A stretch of 64,000 nucleotides of DNA from JACVRW01 sp963813495 (GCA_963813495.1 CAWEZC010000011.1:124001-188000), one strand, 5' to 3'. Positions 34,320 through 42,372 are shown, numbered from the stretch's first letter. Notes: generated from the sequence alone by a model not told the origin. Made by a program: numbers and translations.

Positions 34320-34760
34320 ATGACGCTTCAGCGGCTGGACAACGTTCTCATCGTTGTCGACGACCTCGAGGCTGCCAAAGCGTTCTTCGCCGAACTCGGT
34401 ATGGAGCTGGAAGGCGAGGCGACGAACGAGGGGCCTTGGGTGGACCGCGTCGTCGGGCTCAGCGACGTCCGTGCCGACATCGCCATGATGCGGACCCCGG
34501 ACGGCAACGGCGGGGTTGAGCTGTCGAAGTTCCACACGCCGCCGGCAGTCAGAGCCGAGCCCGAACACGCCCCGGCGAACGCGCTGGGCATACGTCGCAT
34601 CATGTTCGCCGTCGACGACATCGACAACGTCGTTGCCCGCCTGCGCAGCCACGGTGCCGAACTCCTCGGCGAGATCGCGCAGTACGAGGACCTCTACCGG
34701 CTCTGCTTCCTGCGTGGCCCAGAGGGCATCATCGTCGGACTGGCCGAGCAGCTCAACTGA
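34320..34760 (+). CDS. VOC-family (glyoxalase/bleomycin-resistance-like) protein
   Basis: A 146-residue protein of the vicinal oxygen chelate superfamily with two beta-alpha-beta-beta-beta modules: LDNVLIVVDDLEAAKAFFAELGMELEG at the N-terminus and RRIMFAVDDIDNVVARLRSHG in the second half, ending GPEGIIVGLAEQL. ATG 34320 has SD AGGAGA 7 bases upstream. It may be a dioxygenase, glyoxalase or resistance protein; the substrate is not evident. Confidence 0.88.
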   Translation: MTLQRLDNVLIVVDDLEAAKAFFAELGMELEGEATNEGPWVDRVVGLSDVRADIAMMRTPDGNGGVELSKFHTPPAVRAEPEHAPANALGIRRIMFAVDDIDNVVARLRSHGAELLGEIAQYEDLYRLCFLRGPEGIIVGLAEQLN

Positions 34761-34928
34761 ACTCCGTGCCGTGCTCGGGCGCCTCGCCGGACTACTGGGG
34801 TTCGCGCAAAGGGGGCGCGGTTCGGTGATCGCTAGAACCCCGGCGAGCCCGAGCCACCTAGCGCCTTCTTTTCCCACGAATCCACCGATGGGCGATTAAT
34901 CCACGCGAGAGGGTAGGTCTCTACCTCC

Positions 34929-35486
34929 ATGAGCGATCGAAAAGTGATTCTCAAAATGGTCATCTCCCTCGACGGCTTTGCCACCAGCCCCGACGGGACC
35001 CATGAATGGATGTTCGAGTGGTTCGGCGACGACTCGAGTGAGCGGAACCTCCGCGCGCTCGAGGAGGCCGGCGTTCACGTGATGGGCCGGCGCAGCTACG
35101 AGATCATGGGGCCGCACTGGGCCGCGTCCGAGGGGCCGATCGCAACCGCGATGAACGAGAAGCCGAAAGCTGTCTTCTCCCACACCCTGAAGAAGGCAGC
35201 ATGGGGACCGGCCGAGATCTTCGGCGGAGACCTGAGTGCGGGGATCGCGGACCTGAAGGCCCGGGACGACGAAGGGACCGTGCTGGTCCACGGCGGTCCC
35301 GACTTCGCCAAGTCGCTGACCCGCCTCGGCCTGGTCGACGAATACCAGCTGTCGACGATCCCGATTGCTATCGGCGCGGGCCGCAGCCCGTTCGCAGACT
35401 TGGATGAGCACCTGAAGCTCGACGTCGTCGAAGAGGAGCGCTTCCGAAGTGGAGCCCTCGCGCAGATCCTGGTGCCGAAGCGATGA
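34929..35486 (+). CDS. Dihydrofolate reductase-family protein (RibD C-terminal domain type)
   Basis: A 185-residue single-domain protein related to the reductase domain of RibD. Typical segments are ILKMVISLDGFATSPDG, VMGRRSYEIMG, VHGGPDFAKSLTRLGLVDEYQLSTIPI and a GAGRSPF turn. Family members are NADPH-binding but often of unknown substrate; it is not likely the folate enzyme. Its stop overlaps the next small ORF (ATGA). A second paralogue lies at 46909-47562. Confidence 0.88.
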   Translation: MSDRKVILKMVISLDGFATSPDGTHEWMFEWFGDDSSERNLRALEEAGVHVMGRRSYEIMGPHWAASEGPIATAMNEKPKAVFSHTLKKAAWGPAEIFGGDLSAGIADLKARDDEGTVLVHGGPDFAKSLTRLGLVDEYQLSTIPIAIGAGRSPFADLDEHLKLDVVEEERFRSGALAQILVPKR

Positions 35487-35701
35487 GCGAACCCCCAGAG
35501 CAGGTGGGCCAGTTCGAGCGATTATGGGCCGCTGGAAGGTCGAAGGGATTTCGACCTCGATTCACCGATGCACCTCGAGGGAGAGTCATCCACGGGTGGC
35601 TCGGTGAGCTCCTCGTGATCCGCTCCCCGGCTTTCCATGCGGAGGAGTCGCCGGTCGCGTCCGGTCGCTCACGCCTCTTTCGCGTGGGATCCGGAGTGTG
35701 A
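35483..35701 (+). CDS. Short hypothetical protein, probably a fragment
   Basis: A 72-residue ORF overlapping the DHFR-like stop by 4 bp. The first 50 residues (QVGQFERLWAAGRSKGF, GWLGELLVIRSPAF) look like the N-terminal part of a small beta-barrel protein, whereas the last 20 residues look random, so the gene is probably truncated by a frameshift or deletion. I cannot name the family with confidence. Confidence 0.4.
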   Translation: MSEPPEQVGQFERLWAAGRSKGFRPRFTDAPRGRVIHGWLGELLVIRSPAFHAEESPVASGRSRLFRVGSGV

Positions 35702-35821
35702 TCACTGCTGGTCGTCGCGCCAAGCAGGAGCGGGCGACGACGCCGCGGGGCACTGTCCTCGCGTGGAGTTCGGGCGAGGCGCCAGGGTGGGTCACGTGCG
35801 CGGTGGTGGAAGGATGTCCCC

Positions 35822-36085
35822 GTGAGCGATGCGGGCGCCCGGCCGCTGCGGCCGCCGGCCTTGAGTAGTGGCGACACGATCGCGGTCGTCTCGCCCTCGT
35901 GGTGCGGTCCGGCCGAGGTGCCGACGCCTCACCGGCGCGGCCTGGCGGCTTTGCGCGCGCATGGGTTCGAGGTGCGGGTGATGACGCACGCGGAGCGACG
36001 CCGCGGCTGGGTGTCGGGGACGCCGCAGGAGAGGGTCGCCGACCTGCACGATGCCTTCGCCGACCAGCAGGTGCGGGCCGCGTCT
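35822..36085 (+). pseudogene. LD-carboxypeptidase (S66, MccF/LdcA-like) remnant
   Basis: From GTG 35822 the first 88 residues match the N-terminus of S66 peptidases (RPPALSSGDTIAVVSPSW, LAALRAHGFEVRVM, TPQERVADLHDAFAD), after which homology is lost. The family normally has about 300-350 residues with a GYSD-type Ser nucleophile and a Glu/His pair, none of which is present. DNA to about 36300 shows no further recognisable part. It is a degraded gene. Confidence 0.7.
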
Positions 36086-36327
36086 CGTGTTCCCCATCGG
36101 GGGCGCGTCCGGGCATTGTCTTCTCCGACGTGGCGCGAGCCGCGACCGCCCACAAAGGCCGCACCCCGGGTCTGTGCCCGCGAAAGGGCGTTCCGGCCAG
36201 GCCGTCCAAGGCCCTCGAGCTGCGGTCAGGTCGCCAAGAGGGCGCTTGTGGCGGCCGCCGTCTTCGGGCCGTCTTGCCCTGAGTGTCCGAAGCGAGGAAG
36301 CAAGTGCCGTCAGCGAGTACTGTAAGC

Positions 36328-37728
36328 CTAGCGAGAGACGTGCTCGCCGACGATCGGATCTCCGAGGACGATCCCGTCCGGGGTTATGTCGAATTCGCGG
36401 ATTTCCGGCTCGTGGGCGCTACCGCGCGACTTGAGGATCGTCACGGTGCGCAGCAGTCGTGGTTCGGCGCGCAGGTACTGCAGCAGGATGACGTTGTCGG
36501 AGAGGTGCGAGATGCCGTATTCGGCCAGGCGGCCGACGTGGAAGAGGTCGGGTATCTCGCTGGTCATGATCGGGCTTATGCCCGCGCGCGAGAGGCGTTG
36601 CATGAGCGAGTAGATGAACTCGCGGAAGCGGACGGGATCGGGCGCCGCGTACTGCAGGTCGCTCAGGCTGTCGATCAGTACGCGCTTGGCCGCGGTGCGC
36701 TCGATCAGGTCGAGCAGCTCGTACACCCATTCGTCGATGTAGACGTCGTTGGGAGATCGGTACATGACCGCCACCCGTTCGTTGGCGAGCGACCAGCCGA
36801 AGCCGTTGGCGACCTTTTGCAGCTGAATCGGGTTCTCCTGCAGGCTCGCGATCACGCCAGGCTCGCCGCTGGCGGCGCCGCTGAAGATGAAGTGGAGGCC
36901 CATCAAGGTCTTGCCGGCACCCGACGGCCCGGCCACCAGCGTTGAGCTACCCGGCGCGTAGCCCTCGGCGAGCATCGTGTCGAGCGGCGCGATCCCGGAC
37001 GAGATCCGGCCTTCGCCGAGCCGGTAGTCAGCCTCCCCGAGGGGATCGGCGAGCCGGGGGAAGACCGTGATGCCGTCCTCGGAGAGGCGATATGTGTGAC
37101 GTCCTGAGCGCGAGTCGCTGCCGCGCAGCTTGGCCACCTGGATCAGGCGTAAGCGTGCGCTCGTTCACGCGCTCCGTCGCGAGCGAGATGATGCCGTCCG
37201 CGACCGCGAACTCCGGCGCCGTGCGCATCTCCTCCTCGCTGTATTCGCCTATCCAGAAGCAGGTTGCGGGGAAGGCCGTGAGCAGTGCGGCGAGGTCGTG
37301 CAGGAAGCCGCGGAAGGCGCGCGCGTCATCCGCGAAGGCGGCCAGGGCCTTGAAGCTGTCGATCGCGATGATCCCCGGCCGCCGCTCCTTGATCAGCACG
37401 CCGATGCGCTCGACAATCGGCGGCCAGCCCGCCGTCACCGCCGACGGTGCCGCCGAGGTCCTCGTAATAGACCCTTCGCCCAATCGCGCCGCGATCGAAG
37501 AAGCTGAGCGTCTGGGCGTAGCGGAGAATCTTCTCGAACGGCTCGGAGACCGTGGAGAGGTAGATCGGCAGGGCGCTCCTCGGTCGCGCCGGCGAAGACG
37601 AACTGCTGGGAGAGGATCGTCTTTCCGGAGCCCGGCAGTCCGATGATCAGGTTGATCCCGCTCATCGGCAGACCGCCGCCGAGGATCAGGTCGAGCCCCT
37701 CGTCGCCGCTCGTGAGGCGCTCGTCCAC
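36328..37728 (-). pseudogene. KaiC-like double-domain ATPase with three single-base insertions
   Basis: The homologous text spans a full two-domain KaiC-like protein of about 465 residues. Domain 1 starts at GTG 37728 (GDEGLDLILGGGLPMSGINL; Walker A GLPGSGKT); domain 2 carries Walker A GPSGAGKT. One extra base near 37567 (between ERPA and IYLSTVSEP), one near 37420 (before IVERIGVL) and one near 37148 (before RLIQVAKL) each shift the frame, and the three together restore it. KaiC-like proteins outside cyanobacteria are ATPases linked to signalling or stress. As written the gene gives only a peptide of about 97 residues; sequencing error is the main alternative. Confidence 0.82.
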
Positions 37729-38402
37729 TAGCGACTCTCTTGCGCGGGGCGAGCGACCAGCGCGCTCGCGCCGAGCAGGTCCTTGACCGTTGACACGAGC
37801 TCGAGCGGGTCGAAGGGCTTCTGCAGAAAGGCGTCGGCGCCCGCGGCCAGCGCCTCGTCTCGAGCCTCTAGAACGGAGATGGCAAGCACGGCTTCAGCGT
37901 CGTGCTGCTTCAGGCGCCGACACAGCTCCGCGCCCCGACCTCCGGAGATCATCAGCTCCACGATCGCAAGCTGCGGGCGGCTCTCGAGCCAGTGCTCCTC
38001 GGCTTCGCCCACCGCGAACGCCAGGCTCACGTCATACCCCTCGGTACGCAAGAAGAACTCTTGCAATTCCGCAGACACAGGGTCGCGTTCGGCGAGCAAC
38101 ACGAGCAGCCGCGTGCCACCGCTCCGGCCGTCGCTCGTCATGGGCTGGCCAGCCTCGCGCTGCTCCCCGAGCAGCCGGTGGGCGTCGGCCGCCGAAAGCC
38201 CGCCCGCAACCTCAGCCGCGACGAAGCGAAGCTGCTCCACCTGGTCGCGGGAGTAGAGCCGGTGTCCCCCCGGGCTCCGCTCCGGGACGATCGTCGCGTA
38301 GCGCTCCTCCCAGTTGCGGATCGTCGCGGCGGGAAGGTCCAGCATTCGAGCCACCGCCCCAATGCTGTACACGCCGCGGCCCCCGCCAACTTCATCAGAC
38401 AT
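37728..38402 (-). CDS. MerR-type DNA-binding domain fused to an atypical receiver domain
   Basis: A 224-residue regulator. Residues 11-80 are a MerR helix-turn-helix (YSIGAVARMLDLPAATIRNWEERY, then ERSPGGHRLYSRDQV). Residues 97-210 look like a response-regulator receiver: acidic turn AERDP (Asp107), Ser176 at the switch position and Lys195 in FLQKPFDP. At the phospho-acceptor position the sequence is IVELMISG, with Glu149 instead of Asp. The stop overlaps the KaiC-like GTG start by one base, so the two formed one operon. Confidence 0.85.
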   Translation of the reverse strand: MSDEVGGGRGVYSIGAVARMLDLPAATIRNWEERYATIVPERSPGGHRLYSRDQVEQLRFVAAEVAGGLSAADAHRLLGEQREAGQPMTSDGRSGGTRLLVLLAERDPVSAELQEFFLRTEGYDVSLAFAVGEAEEHWLESRPQLAIVELMISGGRGAELCRRLKQHDAEAVLAISVLEARDEALAAGADAFLQKPFDPLELVSTVKDLLGASALVARPAQESR

Positions 38403-38600
38403 GTGCGTGATCGTAGCCGATTCCGCGGAAGTGGTGAACCCGTGAAGAGTAGCTGATGAAATCCCCCTAGATCTCTCTATAACTGCTTCACAATCTCGTC
38501 AGCACGTGGTAGGCTCGCCCCCGTGTCAGGGCTGAGCGACAGCTCCGTAGCCGATTTGGACGAGAAGGCTATTCCCGGTGGAGCGGAGGAGTGATTTCTG

Positions 38601-39131
38601 ATGAGCTTTGCTAGTCGCCAGGTGTCGCACGACGATCTTGAGGGACTGATCGTCGCTGAATCGCCAAGCGCCCAGCCGACTCTAAACGCGCAGCCGTCTG
38701 CGGTCGGCGGCGGTGCGGTTCGCAACCACCTATCGACCACGCTGGTGAAGCTCTACCGCGAGATCTTCGGCCGTGGCCCGGTAAAGACCACGACCTACGC
38801 ATTCGAGGCGGGCTACATCACCTTCCTCCGTGACCTCCTCCTCCCGCACGAGCGTGCCCTCGTTCTGGGCGGTCGCCCGGATCTCGTCTGCGAGACGCGG
38901 ATGGCTCTCCGCGCAGCGGAACGCGGGCGGCTGATCGCCGAGGTCCAGCGCCTGACCGGTCGCCCCGTGCTCCACGACTCCTTCCAGTTCCAGCCGGAGC
39001 GGAACCTGGCGATCGAACTGTTTTGGGTCCCGACCGGTTCCGCCGACGGCGCCGGCAACACCCCAGCGCCCCAGGCGATCGCGCCAACCGACGCGCGGTA
39101 CAGGGGAGGCATCTCGGACGGGGAACGGTGA
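38601..39131 (+). CDS. DUF2294 (MpsC-type) domain protein
   Basis: A 176-residue protein. The middle (about 38-142) fits the DUF2294 family, annotated in some databases as MpsC of a sodium-translocating system: LSTTLVKLYREIFGRGPVKTTTYAFEAGYITFLRD, then ERALVLGG, RLIAEVQRLTGRPVLHDSFQFQPERNLAIELFWV. The ends are low-complexity. ATG 38601 has GGAGGAG upstream. It is divergent from the MerR-receiver gene with a 198 bp gap. Its biochemical role is not known to me. Confidence 0.75.
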   Translation: MSFASRQVSHDDLEGLIVAESPSAQPTLNAQPSAVGGGAVRNHLSTTLVKLYREIFGRGPVKTTTYAFEAGYITFLRDLLLPHERALVLGGRPDLVCETRMALRAAERGRLIAEVQRLTGRPVLHDSFQFQPERNLAIELFWVPTGSADGAGNTPAPQAIAPTDARYRGGISDGER

Positions 39132-39260
39132 GCGTCCCGACCGCTCGTGGCCCGGGGCATGGTGCTTTCTCCGTCCTGGGCTGCCTCAGTCTCGCTCGAC
39201 GGCGGGCTCAATCCCCCGAGGAGACACCGAAGCCTCGATGAATACGAACTGGAGGTTTCC

Positions 39261-39659
39261 GTGAGCTCCCTTGCTCTCTTGAGAGTCACGATCGAGCCGC
39301 TGGAGGATGCCTGCCGCATACGAGTGAGCGGCGAGCTCGACCTGAATACCGCCGACCGTCTGAGCTCGGCGCTCGAGGCAGCACGAGCGGACGGAGTGAC
39401 GACGCTGCTCGACCTATCCGCTGTCAGCTTCATCGACTTGGCCGGGCTGCGCGTGCTGCTCCGCTCGGCACGGGCCGTCGAAGCACACAACTGGCCCTGG
39501 TTCATCGTGCGAGCATCCGGCGTGGTGTGGCGGCTTGTCGAGGTGACCGGCACCACATCGCGACTGCCGCTGGTGGCGCCGTCGGAGAGGTCGTCTCGCT
39601 GCCTACTGAATCAACCGGGCGCGAAACTAGTGCCGCTGCTAGGGAGAGCGTCCGGCTGA
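39261..39659 (+). CDS. STAS-domain protein (anti-sigma factor antagonist-like) lacking the usual Ser
   Basis: A 132-residue protein whose first 100 residues match STAS domains (CRIRVSGELDLNTADRLSSAL, then LLDLSAVSFIDLAGLRVLL). Where classic antagonists carry the phosphorylated Ser (DSSG), it has D-L-A-G (about 59-62), so control by an anti-sigma kinase at this site is unlikely. GTG 39261 has SD GGAGG 5 bases upstream. The last 25 residues look atypical. It may be a constitutively active antagonist or a binding module. The gene is convergent with SnoaL array 2. Confidence 0.8.
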   Translation: MSSLALLRVTIEPLEDACRIRVSGELDLNTADRLSSALEAARADGVTTLLDLSAVSFIDLAGLRVLLRSARAVEAHNWPWFIVRASGVVWRLVEVTGTTSRLPLVAPSERSSRCLLNQPGAKLVPLLGRASG

Positions 39660-39662
39660 GTC

Positions 39663-39796
39663 TCAGAACGTCGGTCCATCCGGGGCAGGCCGGAGCACGG
39701 CCACGGCAGCGTCGGCCGGCGCCAGAAGCGCGCCCATGTCGCGTCGGTTGAAGCGTCATAGGCCCGGTGGATCGTCTCGACGTTCTCCTGCGACAT
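39663..39796 (-). pseudogene. SnoaL-like copy 1 of array 2, truncated remnant
   Basis: This starts MSQENVETIHRAYDA 3 bp after the next copy, then a missing base moves the homologous text to another frame (FNRRDMGALLAP), which stops after about 20 more residues at the convergent STAS gene end. Only the first third of the domain is left. Confidence 0.75.
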
Positions 39797-39799
39797 GAC

Positions 39800-40213
39800 C
39801 TACTCCCGCAGGCCCACGGCTTCGAGGGCTTCGGCCGGGGACCCGTAGAACATCATCCGGCGCAGCAATCCGTTGCGGAACTCGAAGACCCATCCCAGTC
39901 GCTCAGCCATGTCCACCTGGCTTTCCCGAGCGCGGAAGCTGATTCCTCCGACGGCAACCACCCGATCGTCTCCCGCCTCGCGAACCCCGTCTTGCCATGG
40001 GGCGAAACGCTCGAAGTTCTCTTGAATATCGGCGAGCCAGGCGCGTACGCCGTCGTGCCCTCGGTAAGGCTCGCCGCTGAAACCACCGAACCGCGAATAG
40101 AGCTCGACGTCGGAAGCCGCGTTGCCGAGGAAGAGATCGAGCAGGCGGTCGTAGTCGGCCGCCTGCCAGCGAGCGAAGGCCTCGCGTACCAGCTCCACGT
40201 CCGGCCGCGACAC
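39800..40213 (-). CDS. SnoaL/NTF2-like protein, array 2 copy 2
   Basis: A 137-residue intact copy starting at GTG 40213 (MSRPDVELVREAFARWQAAD); it has SRPD rather than the usual SQEN. Other parts are FGGFSGEPYRGHDGVRAWLADI, REAGDDRVVAVGGISFRARESQ and the tail AEALEAVGLRE. It starts 3 bp after copy 3. Activity is unknown. Confidence 0.88.
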   Translation of the reverse strand: MSRPDVELVREAFARWQAADYDRLLDLFLGNAASDVELYSRFGGFSGEPYRGHDGVRAWLADIQENFERFAPWQDGVREAGDDRVVAVGGISFRARESQVDMAERLGWVFEFRNGLLRRMMFYGSPAEALEAVGLRE

Positions 40214-40216
40214 TGG

Positions 40217-40621
40217 CTACTCCCGCAGCCCCACCGCTTCGAGGGCTTCGCGCTCGCTGGTGTACATCGTCCACCGACGGATGTGCCCGTCACGCACGCG
40301 AACGAGGACGGCGAAGGTGTTCGAGCGAACCTCTGCACCACTGCCTCTGCCCTGGCCACGCGTGCGTGCCAGCACGACGACATCATCGTCTCCGGCGTCG
40401 ATCAGCGCCTCCACTTCCAGACGGAAGCCCTCGAAGTTGTCGGTCCATGCCATCCAGAAAGCGCGAACTCCGTCGCGGCCGACGTAACTGTCCTGATCAG
40501 GTACCACGACGGGGGCCTGCCATTCGACGTCCTCGTCCATGTACCCGAGCGACTCGTCCCAGTCGCCCACGTTGAACGCATCGATACCGCGCCGCACCAA
40601 CTCCACGTTCTCCTGCGACAT
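40217..40621 (-). CDS. SnoaL/NTF2-like protein, array 2 copy 3
   Basis: A 134-residue intact copy: MSQENVELVRRGIDAFNVGD, YMDEDVEWQAPVVVPDQDSY, VGRDGVRAFWMAWTDNFEGF, LIDAGDDDVVVLARTRGQGRG, and tail EREALEAVGLRE. The central hairpin motif is the most conserved part of the array. Starts and ends 3 bp from its neighbours. Confidence 0.9.
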   Translation of the reverse strand: MSQENVELVRRGIDAFNVGDWDESLGYMDEDVEWQAPVVVPDQDSYVGRDGVRAFWMAWTDNFEGFRLEVEALIDAGDDDVVVLARTRGQGRGSGAEVRSNTFAVLVRVRDGHIRRWTMYTSEREALEAVGLRE

Positions 40622-40624
40622 CGC

Positions 40625-41032
40625 CTACTCCGACAGCCCCACGGCTTCGAGGGCTTTCTTCGGGTCGAGATACTCGCGGACCCGAATCACCTTGCCACTC
40701 TTGAACTCCACGATCCAGGCGATTGCCGATTCGGTTATGACGCCGCTCTCGTTGCCGCGTCCCCGGAGGTGACCGATGGCGACGACTCGCTCGCCAAGGT
40801 CCCGGATCTCTCTTTGCTCTGCCTGGACCTCAGAGAAGGCTTCTTCAAGTTCTCGGATTCCCTTGCGGACGCCTTGGTGCCCCCGGTACACGGTGGCTCC
40901 CCCGCCGAACTGAATCTGCAACCAGGGATGCCACTCGACCTCGGGGTGGAGTTCGTCGAGCATCGCTCCCACGTCGCGGCGGTTGTAGGCCTCCGACACG
41001 CGCCGGACGATCTCGACGTTCTCCTGCGACAT
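40625..41032 (-). CDS. SnoaL/NTF2-like protein, array 2 copy 4 (first in transcription)
   Basis: A 135-residue intact copy and the promoter-proximal gene of array 2: MSQENVEIVRRVSEAYNRRD, ELHPEVEWHPWLQIQFGG, VYRGHQGVRKGIREL, DLGERVVAIGHLRGRGNESG, tail KKALEAVGLSE. The upstream DNA is the conserved leader shared with array 1. Confidence 0.9.
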   Translation of the reverse strand: MSQENVEIVRRVSEAYNRRDVGAMLDELHPEVEWHPWLQIQFGGGATVYRGHQGVRKGIRELEEAFSEVQAEQREIRDLGERVVAIGHLRGRGNESGVITESAIAWIVEFKSGKVIRVREYLDPKKALEAVGLSE

Positions 41033-41120
41033 CGCCCGCCCAGTATCCCCCGCTTTCCGAACGGGGGGCGAAGATCATGCGTCGCCGGACTGAGAGAGTC
41101 AGCGGCTTCTCTTTGCCGTG
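41033..41120 (-). promoter_or_regulatory. Conserved leader upstream of SnoaL array 2
   Basis: The coding strand reads an inverted repeat of CCCCC/GGGGG around GTTCGGAAAGC, then GATACTGGGCGGGCG and the ATG. It aligns with the array 1 leader over about 85-90 bp with few differences. A shorter match (GATACTGGGC) precedes the single SnoaL gene at 45314. The shared ATACTGGGC is a candidate -10 element or operator. Confidence 0.55.
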
Positions 41121-41617
41121 CCGGGCTGTTGGGTGTGAGAGCGGCCTCGGACCGGACCACGGGTTGCTCCGTGCCACCCGCCCGCGACGGCCCGTGGCGG
41201 AGCGGCTGTCGATGCCACATCTGCCGCTGCTCCTCGTGGCCAGACGACACCCCTGCAAGGCACGCGCGTCAAGCGGCTGGTCTCGAACGTCGTGCTCATC
41301 GCGGGGTTTGTGCTTTGTGTCTCGTGGGCGCTCCTGTTGCTGTACGTGGCTGCCGCGCTCGTCGCCGTCGTCGTGTGACGGCTATCTACGCGGCCCTCCT
41401 CGACGAGCACCGCCGCGACGCCTTGGGAGCCGTAGAGATCCCTGAGCGAGCCCCTTCCCCAAAGTTCGCGCATAAGACAGCTGTGTCTCGGGTATAGACA
41501 CAACTGTCCATAGATGTGACGCTGCGGTATCGGGCGTACCGGTATCGCACCCGACACGGGTGTGTGCTTCGTCGTCGGTGCCGTCATCCGATGCCCCTTG
41601 GAGCGAGAGAGCCGTCA
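41121..41617. other. Non-coding stretch, possibly decayed
   Basis: About 500 bp with no convincing gene apart from the inverted repeat at 41476-41508. A plus-strand reading at about 41270-41378 would give a hydrophobic helix (NVVLIAGFVLCVSWALLLLY) ending at a TGA, but it lacks a proper start codon and SD, so it may be a remnant of a small membrane protein. Confidence 0.35.
41476..41508. promoter_or_regulatory. Two palindromic half-sites forming a 13 bp inverted repeat
   Basis: GACAGCTGTGTC (41476-41487) and GACACAACTGTC (41497-41508) are near-palindromes whose centres are 21 bp apart, two turns of the helix. Together they form a 13 bp inverted repeat with one mismatch around CGGGTAT. It lies about 110 bp upstream of the 78-residue gene. 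It may be a double operator; no T-run supports a terminator. Confidence 0.42.
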
Positions 41618-41854
41618 ATGAGCGATGACCACTTGGCACCACCCAGCGACTCCCACTCGCTGAACGGGCACACCGACCCGATCATCCAACACGCCGCTTA
41701 CGGGCTACGTGTGTGGGAGCAGTTGAAGCAGATCGAGCCTCACGACAGAGCCTTCCACGCCGTGGCGGAACTCAAGGAAGAGGACCTGCGCGCCGTGGTC
41801 ACCCATCACCTGTTCGCCTGGCACCAAGAAGTGGACAAGCTCGGAGGGGGCTAA
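41618..41854 (+). CDS. Small hypothetical protein (78 residues)
   Basis: A polar, probably helical protein (MSDDHLAPPSDSHSLNGHTD, WEQLKQIEPHDRAFHAVAELK, HHLFAWHQEVDKLGGG) with five or more His. ATG 41618 has a weak purine-rich stretch (GAGCGAGAGA) upstream. I do not recognise the family, and no membrane segment is seen. Confidence 0.5.
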   Translation: MSDDHLAPPSDSHSLNGHTDPIIQHAAYGLRVWEQLKQIEPHDRAFHAVAELKEEDLRAVVTHHLFAWHQEVDKLGGG

Positions 41855-42204
41855 CCCGGGATATCGCGCGGGTCGTTGCCGTGTGAGTCGCGGATGCTTC
41901 CGTCCTGGGTGTGGACGACGGGCTCGGCGTTCTGCTCGTCTGCCAGGCCTTGGCCCTAGCTGATCGCTTCCTCGGGTGTCGTGCGTCGTAGCGTGTCTTC
42001 CGCGAGACATTCCAACTTCTCAGGGGAGGACGCGTTACTGAGCGTGAGGGGCGGCGCTGCGCCGCTTGGGGATATGTGCGTGGTGGCGTGGCGTCCGTCC
42101 CGCGACGTGCCCTCAGGCCGGACCCCGTGTGGGGGAGCTTCGGCGTGGCTGCCGCCTCGCTTGTCTCGCACTCCGAGGCAGCGCCTGCTCGTCGCTCCCG
42201 CGCT
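41855..42204. other. Region without a convincing gene
   Basis: These 350 bp between the 78-residue gene and the tRNA-like relic show no reading frame with sensible codon or protein pattern and no strong repeat. It could be decayed sequence at the right edge of the accessory region. Confidence 0.35.
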
Positions 42205-42284
42205 GGTAGCCGGGCGCCCTCGCTCGCTGTTGGGCACCCTGGATCGCGCTCAGGAGGACGCCGGTTCGAGTCCGGCCGGCACCA
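42205..42284 (+). pseudogene. tRNA-Ala-like relic
   Basis: The 3' half (about 42238-42284) looks like a tRNA: anticodon stem CCTGG/TCAGG with loop ATCGCGC, variable AGGAC, T-arm GCCGG-TTCGAGT-CCGGC, acceptor CGGCACC and A. It matches tRNA-Ala(CGC) at 31123 over about 45 bases with six or seven changes. The 5' half is abnormal: GGTAGCCG would pair with the acceptor only with a bulged A, and no standard D-arm is present. It is probably a pseudogene or an old attachment-site copy. Confidence 0.5.
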
Positions 42285-42372
42285 TCCCGGGCGCGTTGTC
42301 GCCAGGCGGTCCGTGCCACGATGGAGCGCTTGGAAGAATGGGTGCCGCGTGCATATCCCGCGCCCCGACCGG

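Larger units (their letters stand above)
39663..41032 (-). repeat. SnoaL-like tandem gene array 2 (four units of about 408-417 bp)
   Basis: Four head-to-tail units start at 41032, 40621, 40213 and 39796 (spacing 411, 408 and 417 bp), with 3 bp between stop and start at each junction as in array 1. Three units are intact and the distal one is a remnant, so both arrays end in a truncated copy. Confidence 0.88.

Noticed and set aside
36328..37728. Programmed ribosomal frameshifting in the KaiC-like gene
   Set aside because: Three separate +1 sites without a shared slippery sequence or stimulating structure are far more simply explained by indels or sequence errors.
42205..42284. Functional tRNA gene
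   Set aside because: The 5' half lacks a proper D-arm and a clean acceptor strand, so it is listed only as a tRNA-like relic.
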